Part shown: positions 15,252 to 24,414 of the stretch, piece after piece
How the letters are laid out: every line of letters begins with the position of its first letter
How positions within the stretch are numbered: position 1 is the first letter of the stretch
NCBI GenBank assembly: GCA_033851915.1
Contig: JAWSVM010000004.1
Span: 1-33,302 of the forward strand
Direction: 5' to 3'
DNA length: 33,302 nucleotides
Source: UBA1672 sp033851915
GTDB lineage: Bacteria > Pseudomonadota > Alphaproteobacteria > Micavibrionales > Micavibrionaceae
Notes under the pieces: model-generated
The model's database searches: none
Seen by the model: the letters and a program-made list of their open reading frames with translations, nothing else
Told to the model about the DNA's origin: nothing
Translations under genes and position numbers: made by a program

Positions 15252-16031
15252 ATGAGAACGAATGAGTTACATGCCAGTGCAAAACAGATAGGACGCTCTT
15301 CGGGTCGTTCTTCTGTTGCTGCTGCGGCATATCGTTCTGGTGAGCTTCTGCACGATGAACGCACAGGCCTTACCCATGATTATCGCCAAAAAGGCGGCGT
15401 AGAATATGCCCGTGTTTATACCCCCTATAACGCACCTGAAGATTTGCGTGACAGGGAGAAACTTTGGAACGCCGTAGAGAAAAAAGAAAACCGCAAAAAC
15501 TCGACGACCGCGCATGAATTAGAAATTGCATTCCCTCATGAGTTTAATGCAATGCAACGGCGCGAAGCAGGGGATAGCATATCCCGCGAGCTAATGAACC
15601 GTTACAACTGCGCCGTTGATATTGCTCTTCACCATCCCAATAAAGAAGGGGATGAGAGAAATTTTCATGCGCATATCTTATTTACGACCCGTGGCTTTGA
15701 TGAAAGCACCAAAGACGGTTGGTCTAAAAATAAGTTCCGTGATTTGGCTGCGGACAAAATTACGGTTGATGGTGAGAGCACCACCAGAGGAAAAGAGGAA
15801 GTCAAAGCCCTTCGCAAATTCACCGCCGATGAGATGAACCGTATTGCTGAGCGCGATAATCTTGAAGTCAAAACCGAGCATTTAAGCTTTGAAGCGCGGG
15901 GCATCGAGAAAGAACCGACGAAGAAAATGGGCGTTTCGGCGACCCAAGCCGAGCGCAGAGGCGTTAAGACGGATCGCGGCGATCTTAATCGTGAGATCAA
16001 GGCCAGTAATGATAATCTTGGCAGCGATTAA
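15252..16031 (+). CDS. mobA: MOBQ-family relaxase 1 (MobA/MobL type), catalytic domain only
   Basis: 259 aa. Relaxases nick oriT and stay covalently bound to the 5' end. The catalytic tyrosine is Y27 in SVAAAAYRSG. The HUH metal site is in IALHHPN (H127/H128) and FHAH (H139, H141). The protein ends after the relaxase domain, with none of the helicase or primase regions of full TraA (about 1000 aa), so it resembles the short MobA/MobL group. oriT1 is 270-300 bp upstream. ATG 15252 has no strong ribosome site and follows the hairpin chain. The next gene downstream is over 500 bp away. Confidence 0.9.
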   Translation: MRTNELHASAKQIGRSSGRSSVAAAAYRSGELLHDERTGLTHDYRQKGGVEYARVYTPYNAPEDLRDREKLWNAVEKKENRKNSTTAHELEIAFPHEFNAMQRREAGDSISRELMNRYNCAVDIALHHPNKEGDERNFHAHILFTTRGFDESTKDGWSKNKFRDLAADKITVDGESTTRGKEEVKALRKFTADEMNRIAERDNLEVKTEHLSFEARGIEKEPTKKMGVSATQAERRGVKTDRGDLNREIKASNDNLGSD

Positions 16032-16127
16032 TAAAGGCGATAGAGGTCGCGAATAAGAGGTTTATAAGTTTGCTGGTGAATGCTTTATTTATTGCTCTAT
16101 TTGTAAATTATTTAAAATCTTTTTAAG

Positions 16128-16391
16128 GATCCTTTAAGGATCAAATATCCAATTAAATTTATGTAATAGATTTAAATAAACTTCCTTTTATTTTTAAATT
16201 CTTAAAATTCTTAAAAAAACAAAGACTAAAAACTTCTATCTGGTATTTAATTTTGAGCTCAGTGTGTGCCCATAGGGCTGCTTATTTTTATCGCCTTCCT
16301 CTCCTCGCTTAATACATGTTTCACATGTGCTCTTTCGTTCCAGACAATGAAAATAAGCAGCCCTATGGGCGGCAAGTATCGTGCCAATTTG
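16128..16391 (+). ncRNA. Structured element, copy X (conserved long-stem RNA or ssDNA element)
   Basis: Closely related to 24764-25017. Parts in order: GATCCTT/AAGGATC dyad (16128-16142); TAAATTTA/TAGATTTA dyad; AAATTCTTAA repeats; then a 21-bp perfect stem, 16268-16288 with 16350-16370 (GCCCATAGGGCTGC ... GCAGCCCTATGGGC). Its 61-nt loop has a 52-nt core identical in both copies and contains an ACATGT-TTC-ACATGT hairpin. Between copies X and Y the stem has three double compensatory changes plus one U-G/C-G change, the signature of a selected fold. It ends with AGTATCGTGCCAATTTG. It lies 150-260 bp upstream of the Rhs gene. No known RNA family is recognised. Confidence 0.6.
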
Positions 16392-16459
16392 TTAGATGTA
16401 TGTGGTTATAAATACTGGAATGGTTATTCCAAAATAATCTAAAGATTACAAACCATTTG

Positions 16460-16468
16460 GTTTATAAT
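16460..16468 (+). promoter_or_regulatory. Candidate -10 region of the Rhs gene
   Basis: GGTTTATAATCAC, with TATAAT at 16463-16468, is repeated as GGTTTATAATCAC ahead of the secreted-protein gene (TATAAT 25109-25114). Neither has a good -35, so an activator may be needed. AGGAGAAAGGA (about 16524-16534) is the Rhs ribosome site. Confidence 0.4.
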
Positions 16469-16536
16469 CACGAGTGATGGGGCAGGAATGCGCCTGTTAA
16501 ACCCTTTATTTTTTAATCTCTATAGGAGAAAGGACT

Positions 16537-19500
16537 ATGAAACGTCTTTTATTTGGCTCTACGCTATGCGCGTTAGGGCTTTTTTTATTACCAACGCAAC
16601 AGGTGCAAGCTGCTGTGTGTGTAAATAAAGTTGTGGGAAGCAATCAGGCTACCGCTAGTAATCCCAATTATGCGTCAAATGCAAGAAGCGGTGCATGGAT
16701 TAAGGTTAAAGCTGGTGGGACAACTGATCCTAGTTGTACGGATTATCGTACTGATGGAAACTTTCCTTTGTCTGGTAAAAACAGTGAAAGTAAAACAGGG
16801 CCAATTAAAGACTCTTATCAAGTCCCAAATGGTGATGGTGGTTTTGTAACAATTAAGATTACTGGAAAATATAGTGCTTCTGCAAGTGTGTCAGGTTTAA
16901 ATGTATCAGCTTCTGTGCATGAATATAGCGCAGATAGAGTGTCTGGAAGTGCGCAAGCGAAAGCTGTTGATTTATTGTGGGTTAGTAAACCATCGGCTGG
17001 TGTTGATGATATTACGCCAATAGCTGTTTCATTTTGTAGTACTTTGACTTCATCCGTTTCTCCGGTAACTGGCACTAGTAGATCTATTCTTTCTTACAAA
17101 GATTTTAGCTATAATGGAGAATCGAGTGCTGGTGATTACATGGCTTTAATTGGGGGCGGTCAAATTGTACATCAAACAAATGGGCAAATTTGTAATTCTG
17201 GTCATATTTATATGAAGGGTAAATACCTTGCTTTTTCTGTTGCCATCACAACAAGTACTTCGGGTAATGATGGACAAGCTTCTCCTATTCATATTCACGA
17301 TAATTATTATATTACGCCTTTGCTTAAAGATGCCTCTATTAGTGCAAGTTTTAATGCACCGGGAAGTGGTTTTTCTGATGCTGGTATAACTTGTTTTAGT
17401 GCGTCAGGAAACATAGCTGGGTGTGAAGATGAAATACCAGAGAGTATTATTGATCAACTTCAAGAGGATAATCCAGTTGACCCCAGAAAAGACGGTCAGT
17501 CTGATGATATTATGGATACAAGCGGCACTGGTGGTGAAAATGGTGGGGGTAGTTGTTCTAAAGCGAGTAATACAAACACAACAGCAAAAGCGACAGCAGG
17601 TAATCCTATTAATTTTGCGCTTGGCTATAAGTATCAAAAAGAGACAGATTATAGTGGTGGCGTGTTGTCTTTTACGCGAGCTTATCGCAGTGATAGTACA
17701 TGGACGAGTGATATTATTGGTTCACATTGGCGGCATAATTATGACCGTGTTTTTAATGTTGTTACAACTCCGGCAACGACAAGTATTAACATTACAGACA
17801 GCACAGGTGCGCGCACTGTTTTTTCTTTAGAGAGTGATGGTTCATGGCTTCCTTATGACCAAGATATAACGACCCAGATGGAAAGTATTTTAAGTGGTTC
17901 TACTGTTGTTGGTTATATGTATACGACCAATTCAGATAGACGTGAATATTTTGATACTGATGGCTTATTATATCGTATTGAGTATGAAGGCGGTCAAGCT
18001 TTAGATTTGGTTTATAACGGTATAGACCTTCTGGCAAATATAACCAACGAGAACGGCAAAAGTCTTGCCTTTACTTATAATGCTGGCGGTAAAGTAGCTA
18101 GCATGGTTACGCCTACAGGGACTTTTACTTATTATTATGACGGCAATGGTAATTTAACGACTGTTACAAAACCTGATACTGAAACCCGCATTTATCATTA
18201 TGAAGATACAAATTTTATAAATGCAATGACAGGTATTACAGATGAAAAAGGTGTACGTTTTGCGACTTATGGCTATAACGCTGGCGGTTATGCGATTTCT
18301 TCAAAACATGCGGGTGATGTTGGTGAATATACCTTTGCTTATAATACAGATGGAACAACAACCGTTACGAACCCACTTGGTAAAGACACAATTTACACTT
18401 TTCAAACCATTCATGGTGTACGTAAAATTGTAAACGTGGAAGGGCAAGCTTCTACCAATTGTCCGGCGGCTGGTAAATCTTATGTTTATGATGAGCGTGG
18501 ATTTACAGAAAGTAAAACCGATTGGCTTGGTAATATCACGACTTATGAACGTGATAATTTAGGTTCTGTTACATCCTTGACCCAAGCATTAGGTGACGGG
18601 GCAGAACGCACTTTTGATGTTACGTATATTACTGATACGCGCCTTACTGATGTAGTGACCGAGGAAGGACGTACAACCGATTACAATTATGATAGTGATG
18701 ATCGTGTAACGAGCGTTACGGTAACGGATACAAACACCAGTGAAACCCGCACGATAAACTATAGTTATTATTCTAATACAACGGATGGAAACGGTAATAC
18801 TGTGCTTGGTAAATTGCATACGGTTGACGGTGCGCGCACAGATGTAAGTGATATTTCAACCTACACTTATGACGGTTCATTGCGTTTATTGAAGGTTAGT
18901 AATGCGGCAGGACATGAGGTGGAAATCACAAGCTACGATGCAGCAAACAGACCGCTAAAATTCGAGAATAGCAACAACGTAGAAACAACCCTTGTTTATG
19001 ACGTTATGGGGCGGCTTGCCAGCTCAACCCGTGCATCGGGTACAGCCAGTGCAATTACTACCAGCTATGCTTATGATGAAAATGGTAACGTGACTTCAAT
19101 CACTGACCCAAGCGGCACGGTTTACAGCTACGTTTATGATAATGCACATCGCTTAACTACCATTATAGATGATTTAGGAAACACGATTGCCTACACTTAT
19201 GACGATGCGGATAATATTATTCTGCAAGAGTATAAGGACACAGGCGCAACGCTTACCTATACGCATTCTTACGTGTATGACGAGCTATCGCGCATTATGG
19301 AGAGCGTGGACGCGAACCTTGATGCGGTTGGGTATGCTTATGATGTGAACAGCAACATGACCAGCGTTACAGACGGCAACATGAATGTAACGTCTTACGC
19401 GTTTGATGGGCTTGACCGTTTGGTAACATCGACGGACGCGCTAAGCGGTGTAACGTCTTTAGGCTTGAATGAATTGAACCAGCTTGAAGATGTAACAGAC

Positions 19501-21264
19501 CCGCGCAGCAACATAACCAGCTACACCTATAATGCTTTTGGTGATGTAACGCAGTCAATCAGCCCAGACCGAGGAACGCGCACCTATACCCATGATAAGG
19601 GCGGCAACGTCACCAGCATGACCGATGCGCGCGCCGTTGTATCAAACTACACCTATGATGTGCTTAACAGGTTGGCAAGCGTAGCCTACCCAAGTGACAG
19701 CGCGCTAGATGTAGCCCTAACCTATGACAGTGCCAGCGGTTGCGGAACATCATTAGGCAGGCTATGCAGCGTTACAGACGCGGCGGGAACAACAACCTAC
19801 ATCTATGATGTATTAGGGCGTTTAACCTCCACCAGCAAAGCCGTAGGCGCGTTAACTTTCACCACGGGCTATGTTTATGATGCTTCGGGTGTGTTGAGTT
19901 CTATAACCCTACCCAGTGGGCGCGTTATTGCCTACACCCTAAATGGTAATGGACAGGTTAGCGGTGTTAGCGCAGATGTGAACAGCACCGGCACAACCCT
20001 AGCCAGCGCAATAACCTATCTGCCTTTTGGCGGGATTACGGGCTTTACTTACGGGAATTCAATCACGTTCAGCAACACCTATAACACGGCTTATCAATCC
20101 ACCTTACGTCAAATCGGTTCTATGATGTATGACGTGCATAGTTATGACGGTGCGGATAACATCACTTTGCAGGATAGCACCAGCTACACTTATGATGCTT
20201 TGCACCGTTTAACCGCTGATGGTTCGGATAGTTACACCTATGATGCTATAGGCAACCGTACAGCTAAAAACGCGACAAGCTACACCTACCCAAGCACCAG
20301 TAGCCGCCTAAGCGATATCGGGGCAACTGCAATCACAACGGACGCAGCAGGCAACATCACCGCAGACGCAACCCGAACCTATGTGATTGATGCAGCGGGA
20401 CGCTTGGAGCAAGTCAAAATCAGCGGCTCCACAGTCGGCGCATACATCTACAACGCCAACAACCAACGCACCCAAAAAACCGCGAGCAGCATTGTAACGC
20501 ACTATGTTTACGGGCTAGGTGGTTTGCTATACGGCGAGTACGACAACACAGGCGCGTTAATCCGTGAGTATGTGTATATGAACGGGCAGCCATTAGCACA
20601 AATAGAGAGCGGGGAAGTGTTGACGTACATCCACACCGACCACCTAGGAACCCCACGTTACGCAACGGATAGCACAGGCGCAGAAGTTTGGAACTGGTCA
20701 AGTGACGCCTTCGGCAACGGAACCCCAAGCGGAACCGCCACGGTTAACTTGAGGTTCGCGGGGCAATATTGGGATGATGAAAGTAATCTTCATTACAATT
20801 GGAACAGATATTATGACCCTGAAACTGGGCGTTATATTAGCAGCGACCCTATCGGCTTGAGCGGAGGTATAAATACGTTTGGTTATGTTAGCGGTAATCC
20901 GATTATGTTTGTTGATTTAGAGGGAGCTTCTCGTGCTAGAGGGGATGGTAGTACAGATGGAAAAAATACAGGTAAAAAATATAAACACTGTAAAATAAAC
21001 CCCTTTAATCCAAAACAAATTATATGCGTTGATAGAAATGGGAAAAAAGTAACAAAACCAAAACCAATTGACTTTGATGAAGTCAAAGCACAAGAAACAA
21101 AAAAGAGAAAAGGAAAGAAAAAGAAGTTATTGAAAAACGCTCTAAAAGCTTGTAAAAAAATACCAATAATAGGTCTTCCAATTGGCCTAGGGTCTTCAAT
21201 TCTAACTGGTGACCCTTGGGAACCATGGTGCGATGTTTTAGGTGGATGTAACTCAGCTTACTAA
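16537..21264 (+). CDS. rhs: Secreted Rhs/YD-repeat polymorphic toxin protein
   Basis: 1575 aa. A Sec signal peptide (1-26) is followed by a Cys-containing N-terminal domain to about 335, a typical Rhs entry segment at about 347 (GNPINFALGYKYQKETDYSG), and many YD repeats that build the beta-cage. The conserved core end is RYYDPETGRYISSDPIGL near 1430-1442. The variable C-terminal tip (about 1466-1575) is Lys-rich and ends in a hydrophobic glycine stretch (IPIIGLPIGLGSSIL) and GDPWEPWCDVLGG; no nuclease family is recognised, and it may be membrane-active. A Sec signal in place of a T6SS PAAR domain suggests delivery through the cell envelope. Composition changes sharply: AT-rich to about 18,900, richer in G+C to about 20,760, then AT-rich in the tip. 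The downstream Sel1-like gene is the likely immunity partner. Confidence 0.9.
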   Translation: MKRLLFGSTLCALGLFLLPTQQVQAAVCVNKVVGSNQATASNPNYASNARSGAWIKVKAGGTTDPSCTDYRTDGNFPLSGKNSESKTGPIKDSYQVPNGDGGFVTIKITGKYSASASVSGLNVSASVHEYSADRVSGSAQAKAVDLLWVSKPSAGVDDITPIAVSFCSTLTSSVSPVTGTSRSILSYKDFSYNGESSAGDYMALIGGGQIVHQTNGQICNSGHIYMKGKYLAFSVAITTSTSGNDGQASPIHIHDNYYITPLLKDASISASFNAPGSGFSDAGITCFSASGNIAGCEDEIPESIIDQLQEDNPVDPRKDGQSDDIMDTSGTGGENGGGSCSKASNTNTTAKATAGNPINFALGYKYQKETDYSGGVLSFTRAYRSDSTWTSDIIGSHWRHNYDRVFNVVTTPATTSINITDSTGARTVFSLESDGSWLPYDQDITTQMESILSGSTVVGYMYTTNSDRREYFDTDGLLYRIEYEGGQALDLVYNGIDLLANITNENGKSLAFTYNAGGKVASMVTPTGTFTYYYDGNGNLTTVTKPDTETRIYHYEDTNFINAMTGITDEKGVRFATYGYNAGGYAISSKHAGDVGEYTFAYNTDGTTTVTNPLGKDTIYTFQTIHGVRKIVNVEGQASTNCPAAGKSYVYDERGFTESKTDWLGNITTYERDNLGSVTSLTQALGDGAERTFDVTYITDTRLTDVVTEEGRTTDYNYDSDDRVTSVTVTDTNTSETRTINYSYYSNTTDGNGNTVLGKLHTVDGARTDVSDISTYTYDGSLRLLKVSNAAGHEVEITSYDAANRPLKFENSNNVETTLVYDVMGRLASSTRASGTASAITTSYAYDENGNVTSITDPSGTVYSYVYDNAHRLTTIIDDLGNTIAYTYDDADNIILQEYKDTGATLTYTHSYVYDELSRIMESVDANLDAVGYAYDVNSNMTSVTDGNMNVTSYAFDGLDRLVTSTDALSGVTSLGLNELNQLEDVTDPRSNITSYTYNAFGDVTQSISPDRGTRTYTHDKGGNVTSMTDARAVVSNYTYDVLNRLASVAYPSDSALDVALTYDSASGCGTSLGRLCSVTDAAGTTTYIYDVLGRLTSTSKAVGALTFTTGYVYDASGVLSSITLPSGRVIAYTLNGNGQVSGVSADVNSTGTTLASAITYLPFGGITGFTYGNSITFSNTYNTAYQSTLRQIGSMMYDVHSYDGADNITLQDSTSYTYDALHRLTADGSDSYTYDAIGNRTAKNATSYTYPSTSSRLSDIGATAITTDAAGNITADATRTYVIDAAGRLEQVKISGSTVGAYIYNANNQRTQKTASSIVTHYVYGLGGLLYGEYDNTGALIREYVYMNGQPLAQIESGEVLTYIHTDHLGTPRYATDSTGAEVWNWSSDAFGNGTPSGTATVNLRFAGQYWDDESNLHYNWNRYYDPETGRYISSDPIGLSGGINTFGYVSGNPIMFVDLEGASRARGDGSTDGKNTGKKYKHCKINPFNPKQIICVDRNGKKVTKPKPIDFDEVKAQETKKRKGKKKKLLKNALKACKKIPIIGLPIGLGSSILTGDPWEPWCDVLGGCNSAY

Positions 21265-21276
21265 ACTTTATGCCAA

Positions 21277-21301
21277 ACCCCTGTTTTAAATCAGGGGTCT
21301 T
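21277..21301 (+). terminator. Weak terminator after the Rhs gene
   Basis: ACCCCTG (21277-21283) pairs with CAGGGGT (21292-21298), but the tail is only CTTTAG, so termination may be partial and the next gene may be read through. Confidence 0.45.
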
Positions 21302-21320
21302 TAGAGGAATTTTTTAAATT

Positions 21321-21776
21321 ATGAATGCAGAAAATCTTTTTAATTTAGGCAGCGAAGCTTATGATAAAAATGAATATTCTAAATCTTTGTCTTTCTTTTT
21401 AGAAAGTGCCGATTTAGGAAATGCGTCAGCTATGAACTATGTAGGATATATGTATTCGGAAGCCAAAGGCACGGCTCTAAATTATGATAAAGCTTTTGAA
21501 TATTACATGATGGCAATAAATAATGGCGATGATAATTCATTTGCTAATATTGGTGTTAACTTTCGTTGTCTAGGTAATATTGTTGAGGCAAAAAAATGGT
21601 TTGAAAAAGCTATATGCGTAGGAGATTTTGATGCAGCCTTACAATTAGCTAAGCTATATCTAGTTAGCGATAAGGAAACTGAAAATGTAAAAAAATATTT
21701 AAATTTAGTTATAAAAGAAGATAATGTTTGTACATCTTCAAAAGAAGAGGCACAGAGATTATTATCTAACCTATAG
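21321..21776 (+). CDS. Sel1/TPR-like repeat protein, candidate immunity protein for the Rhs tip
   Basis: 151 aa. Residues 5-120 contain Sel1-like helical repeats (SLSFFLESADLGNASAMNYV, then GYMYSEAKGTALNYDKAFEYY; WFEKAICVGDFDAALQLAKLY). There is no signal peptide. Genes directly after an Rhs tip usually encode its immunity protein, and helical-repeat proteins of this type are found in that role. The ribosome site AGAGGAA is rather far (about 13 nt) from ATG 21321. Base composition is strongly AT-rich, like the Rhs tip and unlike the core, which fits their joint exchange as a cassette. The role is inferred from position. Confidence 0.65.
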   Translation: MNAENLFNLGSEAYDKNEYSKSLSFFLESADLGNASAMNYVGYMYSEAKGTALNYDKAFEYYMMAINNGDDNSFANIGVNFRCLGNIVEAKKWFEKAICVGDFDAALQLAKLYLVSDKETENVKKYLNLVIKEDNVCTSSKEEAQRLLSNL

Positions 21777-21778
21777 TA

Positions 21779-21907
21779 GGATCTAAATATGATGATGACT
21801 ACATTAATAAAATACCATTTAAAGATAAACCTAACAGGATTATAAATCCTGATGGTGGTACTGCATTTAGACCGATAAATGGTAAAGAATACTTTAATAA
21901 TTTATAA
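21779..21907 (+). pseudogene. C-terminal remnant of a former toxin tip
   Basis: An open frame of 42 codons without a start (GSKYDDDYINKIPFKDKPNR, then IINPDGGTAFRPINGKEYFN to the stop at 21905-21907) begins 3 bp after the Sel1-like gene's stop. Its composition and position, just before another small gene, fit the tail of a displaced Rhs toxin domain left by an earlier cassette swap. The family is not recognised. Confidence 0.5.
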
Positions 21908-22032
21908 CAAATGGTGACATTTATGAAATTAATTAAAAAAATAAAGAGACCTTAGAAGTACAATATTAATAATTTAATAGACTATGCAGAGATAATACCG
22001 AAGATAACTTTTCCTTTTTAAGGAGGTATATA

Positions 22033-22350
22033 ATGGAATTAGAAAATAAATTTATTAGCGAGCTAACGAAAAGAAAACAAGAATGCATTAGTAGTTTTCT
22101 TTTTTATTTTACTATTGAAATGAGAGAAGTGCATGCTAATTCTGATAAAGATTCTTTTTATGCTAAAAAATCATGGGCAGCTAATGAAATTGTACATGTC
22201 AGTTTGAACCTTCTTTTAAGTTATATGCATGATGAAAAGGAAGCCTATAGTAATGATGTTTATTTTAGTATTCTGAAGGAACGTTCTAATTCATCTGATA
22301 TCACCAGTGAATTATATACAGCTATAGAATCCTGCTTAAAAGAAAATTAG
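22033..22350 (+). CDS. Small acidic protein, candidate orphan immunity protein
   Basis: 105 aa, acidic and mostly helical (ENKFISELTKRKQECISSFL). No family recognised. A strong ribosome site, AAGGAGG (22020-22026), lies 6 nt upstream of ATG 22033. It follows the remnant toxin tail at 21779-21907 and would be that toxin's immunity gene, kept after the toxin decayed. Its terminator is the hairpin that begins repeat A. Function inferred from position only. Confidence 0.55.
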   Translation: MELENKFISELTKRKQECISSFLFYFTIEMREVHANSDKDSFYAKKSWAANEIVHVSLNLLLSYMHDEKEAYSNDVYFSILKERSNSSDITSELYTAIESCLKEN

Positions 22351-22364
22351 GTTACCTTTTCCGA

Positions 22365-22559
22365 AGCCCTCATTCCGAGGGCTTTTTTTCGCCCTCAATT
22401 CACCCACCGCCAGAACCCTAAAATAACCCCACAATCACAGGTTTTTCATGTTGGCATGTATCCTGCTTAATAGTGCACTTATACATCGCAGGATAATTAC
22501 ATATTTCACTCTAACGTTGTAATTTTATTACAACAGATATCATCAACCTTAAATGGTGC
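22365..22559 (+). repeat. Repeat A: terminator plus oriT-like core
   Basis: 195 bp, closely related to repeat B (24415-24609) and, for its first 137 bp, to repeat C (26150-26286). It opens with a strong intrinsic terminator (AGCCCTC, ATTCC, GAGGGCT, then T7; 22365-22389). It continues with CAATCACAGG, CATGTTGGCATGTAT, an ATCCTGC/GCAGGAT dyad, and on the minus strand TGTATAAGTGC, the same 11-mer as oriT1. It ends with a GTTGTAAT/ATTACAAC hairpin and CATCAACCTTAAATGGTG. The orphan Rhs fragment starts about 20 bp later. Confidence 0.75.
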
Positions 22560-22578
22560 TTTTTCCCTTAAAAAAAAA

Positions 22579-23728
22579 CAGTAGCCGCCTAAGCAATATT
22601 GGGGCAAACAGTATCACAACAGACGCAGCGGGGAATATCACCGCCGATGTAACCCGAACCTATGTGATTGATGCAGCGGGGCGTTTAGAGCAAGTCAAAA
22701 TCAGCGGCTCAACAGTCGGCGCATACATCTACAACGCCAACAACCAACGCACCCAAAAAACCGCGAGCAGTATTGTAACGCACTATGTTTACGGGCTAGG
22801 CGGCTTACTATACGGCGAGTACGACAACACAGGCGCGTTAATCCGCGAGTATGTCTATCTGAATGGTTCGCCCTTGGCGCAAGTCGAGAGCGGGGAAGTG
22901 TTGGCATACATCCACACCGACCACCTAGGCACACCGCGTTACGCAACGGATAGCAACGGCGCACAGGTTTGGGCATGGGGTAGTGATGCATTTGGTAATG
23001 GAACGCCGAGCGGAACGGCTACGGTTAACCTAAGGTTTGCGGGGCAATATTGGGACGCAGAAAGTGACCTCCATTACAACTGGAACAGATATTATGACCC
23101 AATCACAGGACGTTATATTTCTTCTGACCCTATAGGCTTGGCTGGTGGTTTAAATACGTTCGGATATGCGTTAGCTAACCCCGTCATGTATATTGATCCA
23201 AGGGGGCTAAGTATAAAAAAAGCCATAGCGAGAGTGATACCGGGATTGGGGCAAGCTTGTAATATATATGATGCAGCGACTATTCTAACGGCCTGTGCTC
23301 TTGACCCTAGATTTTGTAAAACAATAGCTCAGGAAGTTTTAACTGGCTTACCTAACACAGAAGCCGAAGCGCCAAGTTCTAAACCAAAATCAGATGGAAG
23401 TAACGTCGATCCTAAAGAGAATGAAGGGGGTAAAAAACCTAATACCGGAAACGCAGATTTAGATGAAGTCTTGGGTGACTCGGTCGCAGGTGATACTAAT
23501 AAAGGTTGGAAGACCCCAGGAACTAAAGAGGGCTTAGAAGAGGCCATTGCAAATATCCCTGGGGCAGAAGAATCTAAAAAAACTTCTAAAGGTGGAACAA
23601 GCACCACACTTCCCGGCGGTATTAAAATTGATGTATACCCAAAGAGAGGATCAGATGGCTTACCCGGGTGGTCAGTAACTAATCCTTCTGGTAACAATAG
23701 TGGTAAAGGTTCTATAGGAGATTACTAA
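22579..23728 (+). pseudogene. Orphan Rhs C-terminal module (core fragment plus distinct toxin tip)
   Basis: The frame is open from ATG 22553, but that ATG has no ribosome site, so it is probably silent. From 22579 to about 23192 it repeats the end of the main Rhs core (20298 to about 20911) at high identity, through GRYISSDPIGLAGG and ANPVMYIDPRG. It then carries a different tip of about 170 residues: a short helical part, a Pro/Ser/Lys linker (GSNVDPKENEGGKKPNTGNA), and an end STTLPGGIKIDVYPKRGSDG, then LPGWSVTNPSG. The tip family is not recognised; its end looks like a small basic beta-rich toxin. This is the classic displaced Rhs tip: crossover in the shared 610 bp would place it on the full-length Rhs. 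The next gene follows 1 bp after its stop. Confidence 0.75.
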
Positions 23729-23729
23729 A

Positions 23730-24386
23730 ATGAGAGTATTTAACAAACAATTCTTTAATGATAATGCTTTTGAGCCAAGTCTTTGGGATGAAAGTTGGAA
23801 TTATATACGTGATGAAGGTATTACCCTTCATCAGTCTCCAGAGACTATACCGTTTAATGATTTTCCGCCTATTCTTTCTCGTTCTCCATGGTTAGAAGAT
23901 TTAGCGGTAATTGCGCCTAGATCCGATTGGAATAGTGTACTTATTCCATTTTCTCCCTTGGATCATGAGAAACAATATTTCAAAGGGCATTTAATTGCAG
24001 ATATTTTTGCGCCTTTAATTGACAGGACACCTTCTAATAAGAAATTTATTGCCTCAGCGCGGCCATCTTGTTGCTTTTTTGCGGAGATGGATAAATTCAA
24101 GCATGAAATATTCAATAGAATTGTAGGAACGAATGAAGATCAACCGTTCTTTCTTTTTGATGAATCTTTAAGCTACTGTTTTGGATTTGACTTTGATTTT
24201 GAGTACTGTTTTTTTTCTTCTGTAGATTTAAAACAAGATGATGAACGGCTTATGGGAACATTTGCAGAATGGGATACGTTTTTTGTAGATAATTTTGTAC
24301 GCACTGCTCCTAAAGATACATTTCACTTAAAATTATTTGAAACTATTTTACGGCCGTCAATATCTCGTACTTTTGATATTAGCTAA
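23730..24386 (+). CDS. Candidate immunity protein for the orphan Rhs tip
   Basis: 218 aa, acidic and rich in Phe and aromatic residues (FFLFDESLSYCFGFDFDFEY), with no signal peptide or membrane helix. No family recognised. It begins 1 bp after the orphan Rhs tip stops, and GATTAC lies in front instead of a good ribosome site (TATAGGAG sits about 12 nt upstream). Tight linkage to the toxin tip is the usual arrangement of immunity genes. Its terminator is the first part of repeat B. The assignment is from position only. Confidence 0.65.
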   Translation: MRVFNKQFFNDNAFEPSLWDESWNYIRDEGITLHQSPETIPFNDFPPILSRSPWLEDLAVIAPRSDWNSVLIPFSPLDHEKQYFKGHLIADIFAPLIDRTPSNKKFIASARPSCCFFAEMDKFKHEIFNRIVGTNEDQPFFLFDESLSYCFGFDFDFEYCFFSSVDLKQDDERLMGTFAEWDTFFVDNFVRTAPKDTFHLKLFETILRPSISRTFDIS

Positions 24387-24414
24387 GTCTATATAATCCT
24401 TAAACTCTCTTTTT

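Noticed and set aside
16268..16370. Long inverted repeat read as an integron attC site or a MITE
   Set aside because: No attC core sequences (GTTRRRY type) and no target-site duplication flank it; compensatory stem changes fit a selected fold better.
20308..20728. Cys/Arg-rich minus-strand open frames over the Rhs core (also 22701-22991)
   Set aside because: Antisense shadows of the G+C-richer Rhs core; present in both core copies only because the coding strand is conserved.
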